From positions 1-16,265 of the forward strand of contig CAJXJG010000018.1 of NCBI GenBank assembly GCA_913054425.1: a DNA stretch of 16,265 nucleotides, written 5' to 3'. Positions 15,655-16,265 of this stretch are shown here, piece by piece. Both the position numbers and the translations under genes were made by a program. Origin of the DNA: an uncultured Fidelibacterota bacterium. Lineage in GTDB: Bacteria; Fidelibacterota; Marinisomatia; Marinisomatales; UBA8229. The notes beneath the pieces are model-generated. The model saw only the letters and a program-made list of their open reading frames with translations. It had not been told where the DNA came from and did no database searches. The stretch's first letter is position 1. Each line of letters begins with the position of its first letter.

Positions 15655-15799
15655 ATTTATTTTAAATGATATTTAATCATTTGGCTGTAAATTTAGTTTT
15701 GTATCAGATCGTTTTTATTTGAAATTAGATTACTCAAAAAGTTCTTGCCAATTTTATATTAAATTAATCTGTTTCATAACTAATTAAAGGAGAGAAATA
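15655..15799. other. Intergenic region before the peroxiredoxin gene
   Basis: This AT-rich spacer must hold the end of the gld operon and the start of the peroxiredoxin transcript. AAATGAT (15664-15670) pairs with ATCATTT (15676-15682) around ATTTA, a weak stem without a following U-run. TTGCCA (15745-15750) and TAATCT (15765-15770) are 14 bases apart, too close for a confident promoter. The clear signal is AAAGGAGAG (15786-15794), a strong Shine-Dalgarno 7 bases before the ATG. Confidence 0.4.
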
Positions 15800-16265
15800 A
15801 TGCTGGTTACAAAACAAGCGCCGGATTTCAAGGCGACAGCGGTCATGCCGGATAATTCATTTAAGGACATTAGTCTTTCGGATTATAAAGAAAAAAAAGT
15901 TGTCCTTTTCTTTTATCCTCTCGATTTTACATTTGTCTGACCATCCGAACTCATCGCTTTCGATCATCGCATAGGCGAGTTTGAAAAGCGAAACACCCAG
16001 GTTCTGGGTTGTTCGGTAGATTCACAGTTTAGTCATTTAAAATGGAAAAACACAGCTGTAAATGATGGAGGGATAGGGAATGTTCACTATCCTATTATTT
16101 CGGATTTAGATAAATCTATTGCAAGGAAATATGATGTTCTCTTGGGTGCCGAAGAAGCTTTTGTAGCCACAGAAGACGATGATCTGGAAACTACAGTGGG
16201 AGGAGATGTTGCTCTACGGGGGTCGTTTCTTATTGATGAAAAAGGAGTAATCCGCCATTCAGTTA
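15800..16265 (+). CDS. Selenocysteine-containing peroxiredoxin, AhpC/Prx1 type (3' partial)
   Basis: From ATG 15800 the frame encodes an AhpC/Prx1-family thiol peroxidase, interrupted only by TGA at 15938-15940, codon 47. Around it the protein reads FFYPLDFTFV-[TGA]-PSELIAF, so TGA sits exactly where the peroxidatic cysteine belongs (family consensus P-x-x-x-T-x-x-C). The frame is open for the remaining 325 bases and keeps all later hallmarks: LGCSVDSQFSHLKWKNT, GGIGNVHYPIISDL, the arginine in VALRGSFLID, and GVIRHSV. The parsimonious reading is Sec47; the enzyme would reduce H2O2 or organic peroxides in the cytoplasm through a selenolate. The C-terminal resolving cysteine would lie beyond the window. 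Residues about 118-133 are an acidic insert. A strong Shine-Dalgarno shows that the gene is translated. A simple pseudogene or a sequencing error at one base are the alternatives. Confidence 0.9.
15947..15990 (+). promoter_or_regulatory. Candidate bacterial SECIS element downstream of the TGA codon
   Basis: Bacterial SECIS hairpins sit within the coding region just after UGA and bind SelB. Two competing folds are visible. Fold A: CGCTTT (15955-15960) pairs with AAAGCG (15985-15990), a short irregular middle, then TCGC (15967-15970) pairs with GCGA (15975-15978) around the loop ATAG, which starts 30 bases after the TGA. Fold B, closer: GAACTC (15947-15952) pairs with GAGTTT (15977-15982, one G-U), and GCTT (15956-15959) with AGGC (15973-15976), leaving a 13-base loop starting 19 bases after the TGA. 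Fold A places GG at the loop/stem junction. I cannot compute which is more stable. Confidence 0.55.

Noticed and set aside
15664..15682. AT-only stem AAATGAT/ATCATTT as terminator of the gld operon
   Set aside because: It is only 7 weak pairs and is not followed by a U-run; I noted it within the intergenic entry but do not call it a terminator.
15800..15940. A simple 46-residue truncated peroxiredoxin or pseudogene
   Set aside because: The frame continues unbroken with all family motifs for 108 more residues, and the stop sits precisely on the catalytic cysteine; decay would not look like this.
15938..15940. UGA reassigned to Trp or Gly (genetic code 4 or 25)
   Set aside because: TGA is the natural stop of three genes here at 56-58, 11394-11396 and 11768-11770, and neither Trp nor Gly would serve as the peroxidatic residue.
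1..16265. CRISPR arrays, tRNA or rRNA genes, insertion sequences
   Set aside because: I saw no regularly spaced direct repeats, no tRNA-like cloverleaf with a CCA end, no rRNA-like conserved stretches and no transposase frame.

Overview
The window reads as part of a genome from the FCB superphylum. The closest fit I can argue is Marinimicrobia (SAR406), Calditrichota or Ignavibacteriota. The evidence is a set of large secreted proteins ending in type IX secretion (T9SS) type A sorting domains (YPNPFNPVTT ... [KM/KL/KI]xLLK-stop), a gldA-gldF-gldG type operon, and AT-rich intergenic DNA. The lineage is inferred from protein style only. UGA is an ordinary stop here: it ends the upstream fragment, the 1166-residue T9SS protein and the YfiM-like gene.

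Layout. Bases 1-58 are the last 18 codons of another T9SS cargo gene, followed by a long hairpin terminator. Next come a cold-shock-domain gene (282-479) and, convergent to it, an NDUFA9-like SDR gene (526-1449, minus); a strong bidirectional terminator separates them. Bases 1450-1668 are non-coding. A plus-strand run follows: a 44-residue mini-ORF that is almost only a signal peptide, a GlpE-like rhodanese, a T9SS esterase with a probable TTG start, a T9SS cytochrome c/copper monooxygenase fusion, a LamG protein, a 1166-residue T9SS protein with propeller-like and HAF-type repeats, and a YfiM-like gene overlapping it by GTGA. From 11874 to 15654 lies a tightly overlapping operon: gldA-like ATPase, gldF-like permease, gldG-like auxiliary protein and a DUF4340-type membrane protein.

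Four consecutive secreted proteins carry the same tandem module: a WNLVGLP...GYWLRF half repeated once, with the two key Trp residues exactly 73 residues apart in every protein. Three of the four then continue into a shared linker domain and the T9SS tail; the LamG protein stops right after the module. Two of the tails contain, at the same codon phase and position, a 28-bp imperfect palindrome resembling a dispersed mini-element.

The standout is the last gene (15800 to the window end), an AhpC/Prx1-type peroxiredoxin whose peroxidatic cysteine codon is an in-frame TGA (FTFV-TGA-PSEL) in an otherwise intact reading frame. A SECIS-like hairpin lies immediately downstream. I read this as a selenocysteine-containing peroxiredoxin, which automatic annotation would cut to 46 residues or miss. 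It has its own strong ribosome binding site and is truncated by the window edge.
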